Origin: Rhabdophis nuchalis | Taxonomy: Eukaryota; Chordata; Lepidosauria; Squamata; Natricidae | Direction: 5' to 3' | NCBI GenBank assembly: GCA_039707465.1 | Contig: CM077644.1 | Span: 80,370,375 to 80,434,374 of the forward strand | DNA: 64,000 bases | Shown: piece by piece, positions 42,609-53,690 of the stretch | Layout of the letters: each line of letters begins with the position of its first letter | Position numbering within the stretch: the first letter of the stretch is position 1 | Program-made: the position numbers and the translations under genes | The notes under the pieces: generated by a model | Seen by the model: only the letters and a program-made list of their open reading frames with translations | Told to the model about the DNA's origin: nothing | Databases searched by the model: none

Positions 42609-43260
42609 CATGATGGTGAAGCTATGGCATGCGTGCCACAGGTGGCACGAGGAGCCATTTCTGAAGGCACGCCTTGCCCTGTCAGCTCCAGCACGCATGC
42701 ACACACTGGCCAGCTGATTTTTGGTCTTGATTTTCAGCAGTTTTTTGCCTTCTGGAGGCTTCAGGAAAGCCTCCTGAAGCCTCCAGAGAGCGAAAGGTGG
42801 ACCTACCTGGTCTACCGGAAGTTGGAAAATGGGCTGTTTCTGGCCTCTGGAGGGCCTCTGGGAAGGGGACATTTTCACTCTCCCCAGGTTCCAAGAAAGT
42901 TGTGTGTGTATGTGCTGGGCAGCAAGGCGGGTGTCACGCATGCATGCACAGGGAGCATGGCATGGGAGGATGAAATTATAGGGGTGGGTACCTGAGTGCG
43001 TGCAATATTGCGCAAGCAGTATTCAATAATTTCCAAAAGGTTTGACATCTTTTCACACCTGTCCTTTCAATCAATATAAGGAGAGATTTTGAATATTTCA
43101 ATCCCATAATAGTATGCTTTTCAAAGTATATGCCAATTTTAAATTGCACTGCTTTAGCTAACATTATTTAAATTTAACCATATTTTAAACTTGGCACATA
43201 ATCTTCATATGACACCCATTCAATTTTGGCACCCGAGGCAAAAAAGGTTCGCCATCACTG
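42609..43260 (-). mobile_element. hAT element carrying copy 2 of the local duplication
   Basis: The right end reads 'ggttcgccatcactg' and the left end 'catgatggtgaagctatggc', a decayed form of the CAGTGATGGC terminus seen at 15736. The flanking 8-mers CCCTAATT (42600-42607) and CCCTAGTT (43261-43268) match at 7 of 8 positions. A ~190-bp segment with no counterpart in the shorter relative at 15736 is embedded before the right end. Confidence 0.72.
43020..43212. repeat. Local duplication, copy 2 (uninterrupted)
   Basis: It reads continuously through the site where copy 1 holds the L2 LINE ('cacataatcttcatatga'). Confidence 0.85.
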
Positions 43261-43268
43261 CCCTAGTT

Positions 43269-44824
43269 TATTCCATATCTCAATTTAATGATTTATCAGT
43301 GTATGCTTGATTAGTAGATTGACGTAGTAGCCACAGGCTACTATATTATTATTGTGACAGCAATTAAAACACATTTTATAGGAATTCCATCCACTCTCAT
43401 TATTTGATGATTCTGAAATCAAGTTTCAAGAAATCAAGGTAACCTGTAATATTCTGATAGTTTGAGAGATTTTACTAATAATACCACTGTTGATAAACAT
43501 TTATTTTTCCGTTCTTGACAGTATTCAAAACTAGCATCCATCTGGGAAACGAGGAAATGGAGATTGTAGCATTATCAAAACTTGGAGACTCTATAATTAT
43601 CAGGCTTTTAAACTTGCCCATAATTTCTCACTAACTGACAATAGCTTAAATTTCTTGCTCAAATGTATTGAAATTCCCCAAGGTGCGCACTCAATGTACT
43701 ATACCTTTTCTTAAATCTTAACTGCAAAATAATATCTTTAAAGCTTATCAGTGATTCCCTAGTATGAAGCACATCTACTAAAGAGAGCGAGTAAAGAAAT
43801 ATAGCATGTTTGCAAAGCTATACATGTTATGACTATTTACTGGACGTTGGCGAAACACAAGGGCCCTCCCATTGCAAACAATAAGCAAACAATAAGATAA
43901 CAATCAGAGTCCCATTCCGTACGTTTTCAATCAGGTATTGATAAAGATGCTATCATACTGATATGCTGAGTTGCAAATGCGATTGGTGGTTTGGGTGGAA
44001 AAATCTCAGTAGAAGCTGGTAATATGAATTCACTCCATGCCAAGTGTAGAAAAAGAATTTAAACCCATCAGGAACTAATCATATTTCATTTTCAGGTTTT
44101 TTTTCCTTTCATGGTCACCATATCAGTGTACAGCTGAGGTGAGCAATAATCAAAGTCTTCTTCATGGTTGAATAAATCTAATACCCTTGTTTCATCAATG
44201 CAGCGTATTAAAAAGTCCCTTGACATATTTAGCTTGATTGTCTAAGGCATTACACTAGAGCCATGATATTAGAGATTTCACATACAATCCAGGGGAGGGA
44301 GGTGTCTTTGGTTTCATTTATGTGTAACATGACATTCAAAATTGGATGGAAATAGCATTCTCTATTTAAAAAAAAGAGCAATTGATAAAGTCATAATGTG
44401 ATGGAGACTATACAAGTGGAGAAATAAATGAACATTAATTTAGTATTTGTAAAAGCGGGTGAGAGCAAATAATGCAGGTATTTTGAAGTGTACAAAATAA
44501 TTCATCCACTCACAATAATATGAAACAGATTTGTTTTCAGAAGCAAAGTAGTTATAAAACAGTTCGAGCATGTTTCTAATATTCAGTATTCTCCCTCCCC
44601 AGGAATAATTTAATATGTATATTAGAAATGAACTCTCTGCTCCACTAGAGAGTTCCATTTTAATCACACTTCTTTCCTCTCCTTTCCATTAATTTATGAA
44701 AATGAACATTATGTTCACTTCACACAAGAGATTCATAAAATTCAGGGTGATGGGCATCTTTTATTTTCCCAGGACTTCTGAAGATTTTTGAATAGCATAG
44801 TCCTATATGCTAATATTGTAAGGC
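43269..44824. other. Intergenic DNA, nothing recognised
   Basis: AT-rich with scattered short frames. No transposon ends identified. Confidence 0.5.
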
Positions 44825-44949
44825 CCTGTTTATCGACCTTAGCAACTTTAAAATATGTGGACTTCAACTCCCAGTATTCCCCAACCAGCATGGACAATCT
44901 GGGAGTTGAAGTCCACATATCTTAAAACTGCCAAGGTTGAGAAACACCG
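44825..44949. mobile_element. Palindromic hAT-like MITE
   Basis: Two arms, 'atgtggacttcaactcccag' and its complement, are separated by about 20 bases. The ends are degraded forms of the 'tttctcaaccttggcaactt' terminus. No clear target duplication. Confidence 0.7.
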
Positions 44950-44977
44950 TTCTAATTTCTAACTATATTCAGTAGAA

Positions 44978-45049
44978 AGGAAGGAAGGAAGGAAGGAAGG
45001 AAGGAAGGAAGGAAGGAAGGAAGGAAGGAAGGAAGGAAGGAAGGAAGGA
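44978..45049. repeat. (GGAA)n microsatellite
   Basis: About 18 uninterrupted GGAA units. Confidence 0.97.
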
Positions 45050-45109
45050 CCCATTGCTATCTTACATAATTCATCTTCTGAAAAATATTGGATGGGGAGT
45101 TCAGCGTAT

Positions 45110-45600
45110 CTTAATCTGACAGATTAATAGAAAGCATTGAAGAGAAGTCCCAAAGGTGTTTTTTCAAAAGGCAACAGGACTTTCTCATGCTTCTCGTCCA
45201 GGAAGCTTCTTCAACTCTGAAGAAGGATGGTGGGGAAAGGATGGATTTATAGTCCTTGCAGACAACTGGTCATTTGCATTCTTTTAGTGAATCATTGAGG
45301 CCACTTGGAGGTTCATCTGTGTTGTCAGGGTCACCTGAGTGATATAAATAGGTGTGGAGCCTTCTTGGAACTGTTGAAAGGACTGTGTTGTTGAGCGGAG
45401 ATAGATGGAGTCGCATTCTCCCCCCTCTGTTGAGAGAGGACTGTTCAATTTTTATATAGATAGCCACTTTGATCCCTCTTTCAAACCGGTGGTCCTTTCT
45501 ATCCAAAATGTGGACTTTGCTGTCTTCAAAAAAGTGGCCTTTATCTTTTAAATGCAGATGGAATCTTGTTTTAATGGGCTTGTTCTCTTATGGTGAAGAG
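45110..45600 (-). mobile_element. Penelope-like element, GIY-YIG domain and 3' end
   Basis: The minus strand contains a frame (45506-45270) reading DRKDHRFERGIKVAIYIKIE followed by QSSLNRGGRMRLHLSP. It fits the C-terminal half of the GIY-YIG endonuclease of Neptune/Poseidon-type Penelope elements. The 3' part carries the typical 'gaagcttcctggacgagaagc' segment. The reverse transcriptase is missing. Confidence 0.7.
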
Positions 45601-46817
45601 AGGCTAACCTTGGGCATTTCTTTGCAAACTTTCTTCAAGAGGTAACCATCTGGCTGTAGCAAGCAAGAGGAAAATGTCAGACAAATGAAAATGGTGGAGA
45701 GTATCTATGCTGACAATGCAGAATGGGAAAAGAAATCCCGATTCTTCCTCTTTTATCTCACTTGGGAGCATAAGAATACATTGTGAAGCATCCATACAAT
45801 GGTAAGATAGCTCTGGTCAAATGGGAATTAAGAACCTGAAAGAATTTTTGGACAGATTGGAGAGTATAATATTCATGGTGAAAGGTTGTCTTATTTACCA
45901 TTCTTCTCTAATCACTGGAAAACTCTTTGATCGGGTAAAACAACAGCATAAAATATTCAAAATCCAAAATAAAATCCCAAACATCAAAGACTTGGCCATC
46001 TTACCAGTGTTTTCCTTAGTATCATGTCACAAATTCAACACTTTTACTGTGATGGGAAAAGAGGATGGAGTACCCTCTACAAAGTGTTTCTACTGTATAG
46101 TCTATGTCACTTCCCCTACTTGACCGGAAAACCTCTAGAATTTAAAAGCAGGCTGATGATACATAAGGAAATAGTTGTGAAAATTGTCTTCCTGCCTTAA
46201 ACCAAAGTATGTAATAGGAGACCCATTTCTCTGAGCAGCCCCTCCCCAAATTCAATTTCTACCTTCACTAAGGAATCAACTGAGACAAAATTACTTCTAT
46301 ATTAGAAAAGAAGCAAGGTTCATAATTAAACAAACTTGACTTTCATTTGGGGAAAGTCAAATAGAGGCTTATTTGTTCCACTGAAATAAATGCAATTTAA
46401 ATGTGCCTTGTTATAAGAATTGCCTTTAAAGTTAACATTTTGAATTAACACATTATTTTTAAAAAAGCAGCAGTTGAGAATAATATTGTAATATTAAATT
46501 ATAAGACTTTGATGAATTTGGGGATAGTGAGGTTAAAGAGCAAACTATTTTATTCAGGATTTTTTTTAAAGAAAAAAATGATCTTAAATGTAATTAGAAG
46601 AGAAACAATGTCTAGACTAAATAATATATATTTAAGATTCACATGTAAATAAAGATGAATTATTTGAGAAAGTGGAATTTTAAAAATTCATTTAAAAAAC
46701 CCCTAATATATGAAGAGGGAGAAAAGATTGTTAGATATTTTGGGGAGATCGCTTGGAAGTGGGAAATACTTCCAATGTAATTTATCGAATCCCCTGAAAA
46801 AAGCACAATATGTGACT
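45601..46817. other. Intergenic DNA, nothing recognised
   Basis: The 100-codon frame at 45821-46123 on the plus strand has no recognisable domain and typical AT-rich composition, and is probably chance. Confidence 0.45.
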
Positions 46818-47290
46818 ATGTAGGGTAAACAGAGAGGAAGCTAATCACCAGATTGGAAGAACACAAGCGAGCAGCCAGAGAAGGAGACCTGAACTCTTTG
46901 TAGCCTCACACTGCAATGAACAAAGACACCCATTCAATTTTGCAACTACTAAGATTGTTGGACAAGTCGGCACAAAAACAGCCAGGGAAGTGATTCAAGC
47001 CTAGGAAACAAGCCCCTTGTCAATCAACAGGAGTGCTGATTTACCACCAGCCTATCAAGTGCAAGGCAAGGGTTGGGCAGCTCAAGCAAACAATAGCCAA
47101 CGACTTAAAAGCCAACCATCAACACACTCCAATCAATATTTTAAAAGCCACATATAATAGACACTATAAATACCACACACAGAACAACATACACTTTGCT
47201 AGAGAGAAGTTCCCTGATGATGAGCTCATCAGCATAAGTCTGAAAACTCAGAAGACAAAACCTCCAGTCCCGGTAACTGACCCAGATTGG
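46818..47290 (+). mobile_element. Penelope-like element, second GIY-YIG fragment (tentative)
   Basis: Translation starts with the GIY-YIG-type block DYVG, a stop, then RKLITRLEEHKRAAREGDLNS, and continues in shifted frames with HPFNFATTKIVGQVGTKTAR. It has several stops and frameshifts. The orientation is opposite to the copy at 45110, so the two are separate insertions. Confidence 0.6.
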
Positions 47291-48005
47291 CTTCTGCAGA
47301 TTCCCTTCCTTGTTAATAATGGCAATATCCCGACTTTAAAATGATACATGGAATTGTGCATTAATTGTCCTAAATAACTTTACTATTTATAATAGTTATA
47401 TCAAAGGAAAATAAAGAAATAACTTGCTACCAACAAGCAACACCCAAACATTACTTTGATTATTTTATCTTCATCATTTTCCACCAATTTTTTATTTCCT
47501 TTATCCTGAATGTAGAAAAGGAACTTTTCCATGATCCAAGTAGGTTCTGGAACCTCTTTTTCACCCTTTGGTGAGCTCCAAGTTTCTCTGCATACGTGAA
47601 GAATTTCTTTACTTTTCACCAACCACAAGAAAACAAATTAATTTCATCCCTAAGAGTTTTTTTAGAGGGATTAATATTAGTTTCATGAAGGAGGGGGATT
47701 CAACCTTCCAAATCAGTATCTTGCATGATCTTTATCTCCTTTATATTAAAAAAACTAAACAAACAAAACTTTTAGTCATAGCATGCAGAATGTGGATTTC
47801 AATTTGAGGTTGAAATGTGTTCATGTTGAGACCAAACTCTGGTCTCCCAATTGCAGTCATTAAGCAGAGTCCAGGATGCCTTGGGGATGAGGGAGGCCCT
47901 TGGTAGTCTAGAGCAGTCCCAGATCTACATTGCATTATTTAAACAGCCTGAACCTCCCAGGGCCGCCACGACTCCCAGAGTTACCCTGTTTTTTGCTTCC
48001 TGGCC
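47291..48005. other. Intergenic DNA, possible L1 scrap
   Basis: A 75-codon minus-strand frame (47628-47401) with WSSPKGEKEVPEPTWIMEKF faintly recalls the end of an L1 ORF2, but I cannot support the assignment. Nothing else was recognised. Confidence 0.3.
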
Positions 48006-48007
48006 CA

Positions 48008-48240
48008 CTAGCAATAGCACATAGACTTATATACCACTTTACAATGATTTACAGCCTTCTCTAAGTGGTTTACAGAGTCAGCATATTTCCCCCAACAATC
48101 TGGGCCCCCATTTTACTGCTTTTGGAAGGATGGAAGGTGAGTCAATCTTGAGCTGATGAGAATCAAACTGCCAAACTGCTGGCAGCCAGCAGTAAGCTGA
48201 AGTAGCCTGCAGTACTACATTATAACCATCACAGCTCTTG
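48008..48240 (-). mobile_element. tRNA-derived SINE, antisense
   Basis: This is the reverse complement of the family at 53448-53690: 3' end 'tagcaatagca' at the left, 'tctaagtggtttacagagtcagcat' in the middle and the decayed box-B region ('gagaatcaaactgcc') at the right. Confidence 0.75.
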
Positions 48241-48707
48241 TCTTGAGCCTGCTTCTCACCATGCTGGGTCTCACCTCCTCCTTCCCACCTACTCTGATGA
48301 CAGTCATTAATCTTTTTGATAGGTCTCCTTTGCAAAGTGGCCACTCAGTTGCACAGCTTTCCCAAGGCCCGTGGCTTCCACTGTGGAGAATGGCTGCCAC
48401 CTAAAGGAAATTTACTGGAAATGTAAGTGACCAAGCCTTTATGGTTGATGGGGAGTAAGGGTGTGAGACCCAGTGGGCTGGGAGGCAGGCCCAAGGTCTG
48501 CAGGAATATAGTAGGGCAGAGTGGAGGAAAGATGGAGGGGGGGCACTGCAGTGTCCCTGTGATTGATTGTATCTGCAGACAGTTTGCCAAATGCCTGAAT
48601 TTTGTTTACATGTCTGTGGAGGCACTGCAGGAGCCATAATTTTGGGCACGGAGCATAAGTCCCTTTATTCAGTGTTGTCATAATTTTGAGCAGTCACTGA
48701 ATGAATG

Positions 48708-48878
48708 AAATGTGTTTTAGATGATACACTATATAAACATACTTAAAATATAATATGAAGCATATTAAACAGATATGTAGGTAGCTCATAGACTGATAGA
48801 ACACACAGGAGGTCCTTTTACAATGCTTCATATAATATTTTAAGTATGTTTATATAATATATCATCTAATACACATTT
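48708..48878. repeat. Long imperfect palindrome (possible MITE)
   Basis: Arms at 48708-48763 and 48822-48878 are complementary at about 50 of 56 positions, around a 58-base centre. The ends are AAATGTGT / ACACATTT. No matching flanking duplication is evident. Confidence 0.75.
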
Positions 48879-48889
48879 AATTCTGCATA

Positions 48890-49739
48890 AAGGTAAAGAT
48901 TCCCCACACACATATGTCCTAGTATTTCTCGATTCTAGAGGGCAGTGCTTATCTCCGTTTCAAGGTGCTGATGACCATCTTTAAATCGCTCCATGGCTCG
49001 GGGCCTAGCTATATACGAGACCGTCTCCTGCCCCATACATCCCTTCGTCCGATCCGCTCCCACAGAGAGGGTCTTCTCCGGGTGCCGTCAGCGGGGCAAT
49101 GCCGGCTGGCGACACCCAGGGGAAGGGCCTTCTCTGTGGCGGGCCCGGCCCTCTGGAACGACCTACCCCCCGACCTTCGCACTATCTCGGACCTCCGCCT
49201 CTTCCGCCAACGTCTTAAGACGTATCTATTCCAACAAGCCGGCCTAGGATAGCCCCTACTTCTGACTTTTAAAATTAAAATTAATTTGGTATGGTTTTAA
49301 AATGGGTTTTTAGCACGGGTCCAATAATTTAATATATTTTAATCGATTTTGTATTTTGTATTTTGTGGTTTTAATAATGCCTGTGCGCCGCCCTGGGTCC
49401 TAACAAGGAGAAGGGCGGGGTATAAATTTAATAAAATAAAAAATAAATAAATAAATAAAGCCAAAGAGCCAGCACTGTCCGAAGACGACTCCATGGTCAT
49501 GTGGCCGTCATAACTAAATGCCGAAGGCGCATGGAACACTCTTACCTTCACATCAAAGGTGGTCCCTATTTTTCTACTTGCATTTTTACATGCTTTCGAA
49601 CTGCTACGTTGGCAAAAGCTGAGACAAGTAACAGGAGCTCACTCTGTTATGCAGTGCTAGGGATTCAAACCGCCGAACTGCCAACCTTTCTGATCAACAA
49701 GCTCAGCGTCTTAGCCACTGAGCCACCGCATCCCCATAG
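48890..49739 (-). mobile_element. tRNA-derived SINE (second family), split by L2
   Basis: The right end, read on the minus strand, starts 'gcggtggctcagtggctaag' and continues to a box-B-like 'ggtttgaatccctagc', a tRNA-like head. The body and tail ('gtccgaagacgactccatgg', 'aaaggtaaagattcccc') lie on both sides of the L2 at 48961-49459. Near-matching 9-mers TTCTGCATA (48881-48889) and TTATGCATA (49740-49748) flank it. Confidence 0.75.
48961..49459 (+). mobile_element. L2-type LINE 3' fragment inside a SINE
   Basis: It runs from 'ggtgctgatgaccatctttaaa' (RT C-terminus, with GDRLLPHTSLRPIRSHREG-like coding and ALWNDLPPDLRTISDL) to the 3' tail. The 5' junction falls in 'tttcaagg', which both the SINE and the L2 contain, so microhomology may have helped the joining. 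Confidence 0.85.
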
Positions 49740-49748
49740 TTATGCATA

Positions 49749-50796
49749 GCATGCTGTAAATAAATATGCATATTACTGATTTTGGATATAAATATTTGCA
49801 GGTGGTAGAAGGAAGACAGAGAAGAACAGCAAGGTGAGTTACAACTAGATTTAAAAACGGAAGTGAGATTTTCATGCACTGAAACCCTGTGGCTTCTAGG
49901 TCAACATCAATCTCTGGGCTCTGTTGACTGTGTCGGACATTGTTTAAATAAAACAAAAATTGAAATCTCCTGCACTTTAATGTAAAGATAAATATAGACT
50001 GACCCGGAGACACTCACTTCTACGTCTTGAAAATATCAGATCTATTACACACTGCAGCTGCAAGTTCATGAATCTCAGACACTTTTCAAAATAATTATCT
50101 CTTCTCATTCCAGCAGGAATCCTCCTTAAAAAAATCAATGGCTGGGTCCTGCATGTGAAAGGATCTGATTTGTTAAGTTGAGCATATATTTTTTTTGCAA
50201 AAAATAAAGGGGTCTCATCAAAGAAAAAGGTTGTACAAGTCAGTGTTGCTCTGGCATGCAAATCATTTAAGTGCTTTGTTTTATTTTATTTTATTATTTT
50301 TACACCTTCACATGCAAAATCTTTTTTCTTTCTTTTTTGGTAAAGGAAGGCAATAAAAAAGAGAGAAAGGTTAACATTTAAAAATTGCAAAAATAAAAGA
50401 GATAATCTTTTAGCAAGAACACTGCAAGGCCTAAAAATCAAAGTTGGATTCGGAAATATTGACTGGATGAGATTGAATTATGCAAAGAGGGATGATTTCC
50501 CATGCTTGAGACCCATAATTGAAATAGTTCAGGAGGTGAACAGTGGATTGTCACATTCAAGTATTAGATAATTGATAGAATGCTAGACATAAGAATGCTG
50601 TTCTTGGAGGCTCCATTTGGTAAAAGCGTCATGCATCTAATTATTATTGCAGTTTCCAAATAACAACAGGGAAAGGATGTAAATGGAATGGCTGATAGGC
50701 AAGAGAAATTGTCAATCAAAGCACCCAAGTTTCTTGGTGGAACCATCTCTGACAGTTGTTTTATTTCCTTCTAGTTTGCTCAGACCAGTTTGGTCT
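49749..50796. other. Intergenic DNA, nothing recognised
   Basis: AT-rich, with no repeat ends or coding signal. Confidence 0.5.
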
Positions 50797-50804
50797 ATGT
50801 CTAT

Positions 50805-51086
50805 CGGTGGTGGGATTCAATTTTTTTTTTACTACCAGTTCTGTGGACATGGCATGGCTTGGTGAGCATGGCAGGGCAAGGATACTATAAAATCTCCATT
50901 CCTTCCCCACTCCAGGGGAAGGTTATTGCAAAATCCCCATTCTCTCCCAATCAGCTGGGACTTGTGAGGCAGAGAATAGATGGGGGCAGGGCCAGAGGTT
51001 GTATTTACCAGTTCTCTGAACTACTCAAAATTTCCGCTACCAGTTCTTCTTCAGAACTGGTCAGAACTTGCTGCATACCACCTCTA
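50805..51086 (+). mobile_element. hAT MITE (CAGTGGTGGGATTC family)
   Basis: It runs from CGGTGGTGGGATTCAA to ATACCACCTCTA. The flanking 8-mers ATGTCTAT and ATGTACAT match at 6 of 8 positions, so it is older than the copies at 13665 and 30033. Confidence 0.8.
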
Positions 51087-51471
51087 ATGTACATCCCTGA
51101 TGAATTTTGCACATAACAGAGACTCAGTTCATCCAGACTGATCCACAGAGTTATCATGTGTGCTACACACCCAGCAACTTTGTATTTCAAACCGTTGTAC
51201 AGGTAGTCCTCAACTTAAAGCCACAATTGAGCCCACAATTGTTGCTAAGTGAGACAGTGAGTTTGCCCCGTTTTACAATTTTTCTTGTCGCAGTTCTTAA
51301 GTGAGTCCCTGCAGTTGTTAAGTTAGTAACACGGTTGTTAAGTGAATCTGGTTTCCACATTGACTTTGCTGGTCAGAAGGCCGCAAAAGTTCATCACACG
51401 ACCCTGAGACGCTTCAACCATGATAAATGTGAACCAGTTTCAAGCATCCGAATTTTGTTCATGTGATCATA

Positions 51472-52334
51472 AGTAAGTATAAGTATAAGATCTGGCGATG
51501 TTATCCAGTGATGTCAGAGGGCAACCAATGGTTTCTTGTGCCGAATTGATCACTCTCTGTAGTGCCTTCCTCTCCGCAACTGTTAAACCAGCATACCACA
51601 GCATACCACACTGTGATACAATATGTGAGGACACTTTCTATGGTGGACCGATAGAAACAGGTCATCAGAGGTTGTTCCACCTGATTTTTTTGCAGGACTC
51701 TAAAGAAATGAAGTCTCTGTTGGGCCTTTCCAATCACCAGAGACATGTTGTTTTTCCAGGCGAGATCTTGACTAATAAGCACTCCCAAGAATTTAAAAGA
51801 GGAAACCCTCTCCACACAGCCCCCCTTGATATACAGTGGGGCAGGTTCCACTCTGTGCTTCCTGAAATCTAGCACCATCTCCTTTGTCTTACTAGTATTT
51901 GGATGTAAGTTGTTTCTTGAGCACCATGTGGATACCGTCTGGACTTCTTCCCTGTATGCTGATTTGTCCCCTCCAATTATGAGACCCACCACCGTTGTGT
52001 CATCTGCAAACTTTATTTTGATGTTGGATGGATCAGAGGATATGCAGTCATATGTATACAGTGAGTACAGGTAGGGACTGAGCACACAGCCCTGAGGGGA
52101 GCCTGTGCTGAGTTTCAGCATGGAAGATGTAAAGGGCTCAATCCTTACTGTTTATGGACGATCTGTCAGGGAGTCTTTGATCCATTCACAAGTGAAGGGA
52201 AGTAAATTCACATCAGTTAACTTTTCAATGAGAATTCCCAGAAAGGCTGAGCTATGGTCTATAAAAAACATTCTGACATAATTCCCAGATTTCTCAAAGT
52301 GGCTCATTGCAATATGTAGAGCAGTGGTGATGGG
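51472..52334 (-). mobile_element. Non-LTR retrotransposon fragment (jockey/CR1 superfamily)
   Basis: An antisense LINE piece distinct from the L2 and CR1 families above. The 3' tail consists of repeated 'acttat' units (51470-51490). It contains the RT palm and C-terminal region only. Confidence 0.75.
51501..52121 (-). pseudogene. Reverse transcriptase C-terminal half
   Basis: This 206-codon frame has STGSPQGCVLSPYLYSLYT, the catalytic block IKFADDTTVVGLI with both aspartates, WCSRNNLHPNTSKTKEMVLDF and FKFLGVLISQDLAW. The C-terminal domain has CFYRSTIESVLTYCITVWY. The pattern fits the jockey/CR1 group of non-LTR elements common in fish and reptiles. The upstream fingers and any endonuclease are lost or broken beyond 52121. 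I cannot name the clade with certainty. Confidence 0.75.
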
Positions 52335-52461
52335 TATGTTGCAGCGGTCGTGTGAAAAATGATCATGTCACTTTTCAGTGCCATTGTAACTTCAAAAGGG
52401 TCATTAAAGAATGGTTGTAAATTGTAAAGTTGTATTACAATGGTTGTAAAGGCTACCTGTA

Positions 52462-53447
52462 TTTGAGAATTAACCTGCATATCCAGTTAGCGAAACTCTT
52501 GATCCTTTCTGGTATTTTCTCAAAATTCTTGTTGAACTTATGGTCTTTTCCATAGAGAGAAGTCCCGCATACTTTCCCAAATGATGTCTCAATCTCTCCT
52601 AGTACTCCTTTGGTATTGTGACTTAGTTATTTCTCTTTTTCTTTCCATTCATTTTGACTCATCCTGTTTTTTTTTATAACACATTGCAACTTGTACATAT
52701 ATAATGCAGGTAGTCCTCAACATACAGACACAATTGGAACTAAATTTTCTGTTGGAATGTAGCATGATGCTGTCAAATTCATTGTGGCTGAGATAATGGC
52801 TGAATTAAAGGTGTGGTATGAACACAGCCATCTTTTCTTACTGTTGTTCAGTCTAACTACAGCATTTCTGCACTAAAAGCAACTTTTTGAGATAACATTG
52901 AGTCAGCCATGGTGAACATCAAATCTATAAGCAATCTGAAATATTTTTATTTCTTATTATTATTACAGATACTTTTATGCTGATTCAGTCATCAAGAGTC
53001 TATGAAAGAATGGCTTTTCCCCTTTTATAAGGGACAAATGACCTTTATGGGAAATTCAATTAAAAATAACAATATCCATTTTCCTGGCTCATCTAATACA
53101 GTGGATAGTAATGACCCATTCTTAATAACTTTAGACTCTCTTTGGGATACACTTCAGGGAACAAATTTTCTTATCATTAATAAAGGATTTCATCTTTTAG
53201 TAGTTCAATATATCTGTGTTGGAAATAAAGACAGAACAAATAATAACTGCTATAGTTACTCTTTAAAGAGGTTAAGTTAATATTCAGATTCTTCAGTGGA
53301 CGTAAGAGGTACATTACTATGGGAAATCCATCTTCCTTTTGGAATTGAAATCGGGCATTCATTACTGCTTCTAGATATTTTTGCATGTGCATTTTCCAAA
53401 TTCTGCCTCAGTGCATCATGGGTTATGCATTCTTTCATTGATAAATG
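52462..53447. other. Intergenic DNA with a degraded 'gtagtcctcaac' end
   Basis: At 52707-52740 'caggtagtcctcaacatacagacacaattgg' resembles the left end of the element at 51200. The rest is not recognised. The 92-codon frame at 53002-53280 has no visible domain. Confidence 0.45.
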
Positions 53448-53690
53448 CTGTGGTGGCACAGTGGTTAGAATGCAGTATTGCAGGCTAACTCTGCCACCAC
53501 CAGCAGTTTGATTCTGACTGTTGCAAGATTGACATAGCCTTCCAGCATTCCATCAGTCAGTAACATGAGGACCCATATTGTTAGGGGCAATATGATTACT
53601 CTGTAAATCATTTAGAGAGGGCTGTAAAGCACTATGAATGGTATATAAATCTAAGTAGCTAAGTAGCTATTGCTATTTAAATAGATAGTT
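53448..53690 (+). mobile_element. tRNA-derived SINE, near full length (Sauria-like)
   Basis: The head 'gtggtggcacagtggttaga' resembles a tRNA A box and 'gtttgattctgactg' a B box, the two halves of an RNA polymerase III promoter. The body has 'gaggacccatattgttaggggc' and the tail 'tataaatctaagtagc ... tattgctatt'. This is the most complete of four copies in the window. The tail type suggests mobilisation by a LINE with a matching 3' end, but I cannot show which. Confidence 0.8.

Larger units (their letters stand above)
51200..52459. mobile_element. TA-flanked DNA element (CAGGTAGTCC family) split by a LINE
   Basis: It starts CAGGTAGTCCTCAACTTA, ends GGCTACCTG, and has TA on both sides (51198-51199, 52460-52461), as for mariner/Tc1-type insertion. 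The halves 51200-51470 and 52335-52459 are typical non-coding element sequence ('gttgctaagtgag', 'ccattgtaacttcaaa'). The middle is a LINE. Degraded relatives are at 27317, 52703 and 54303. Confidence 0.65.

Noticed and set aside
45821..46123. 100-codon frame as a host gene
   Set aside because: No domain, no exon signals and AT-rich composition; I cannot support it.
47401..47628. L1 ORF2 C-terminal fragment
   Set aside because: The similarity is too faint to claim without a profile search.
53448..53530. tRNA gene
   Set aside because: A/B-box-like sequence is present, but it heads a SINE body with a repeat tail and does not fold as a plausible cloverleaf by eye; the same holds near 49650-49739.
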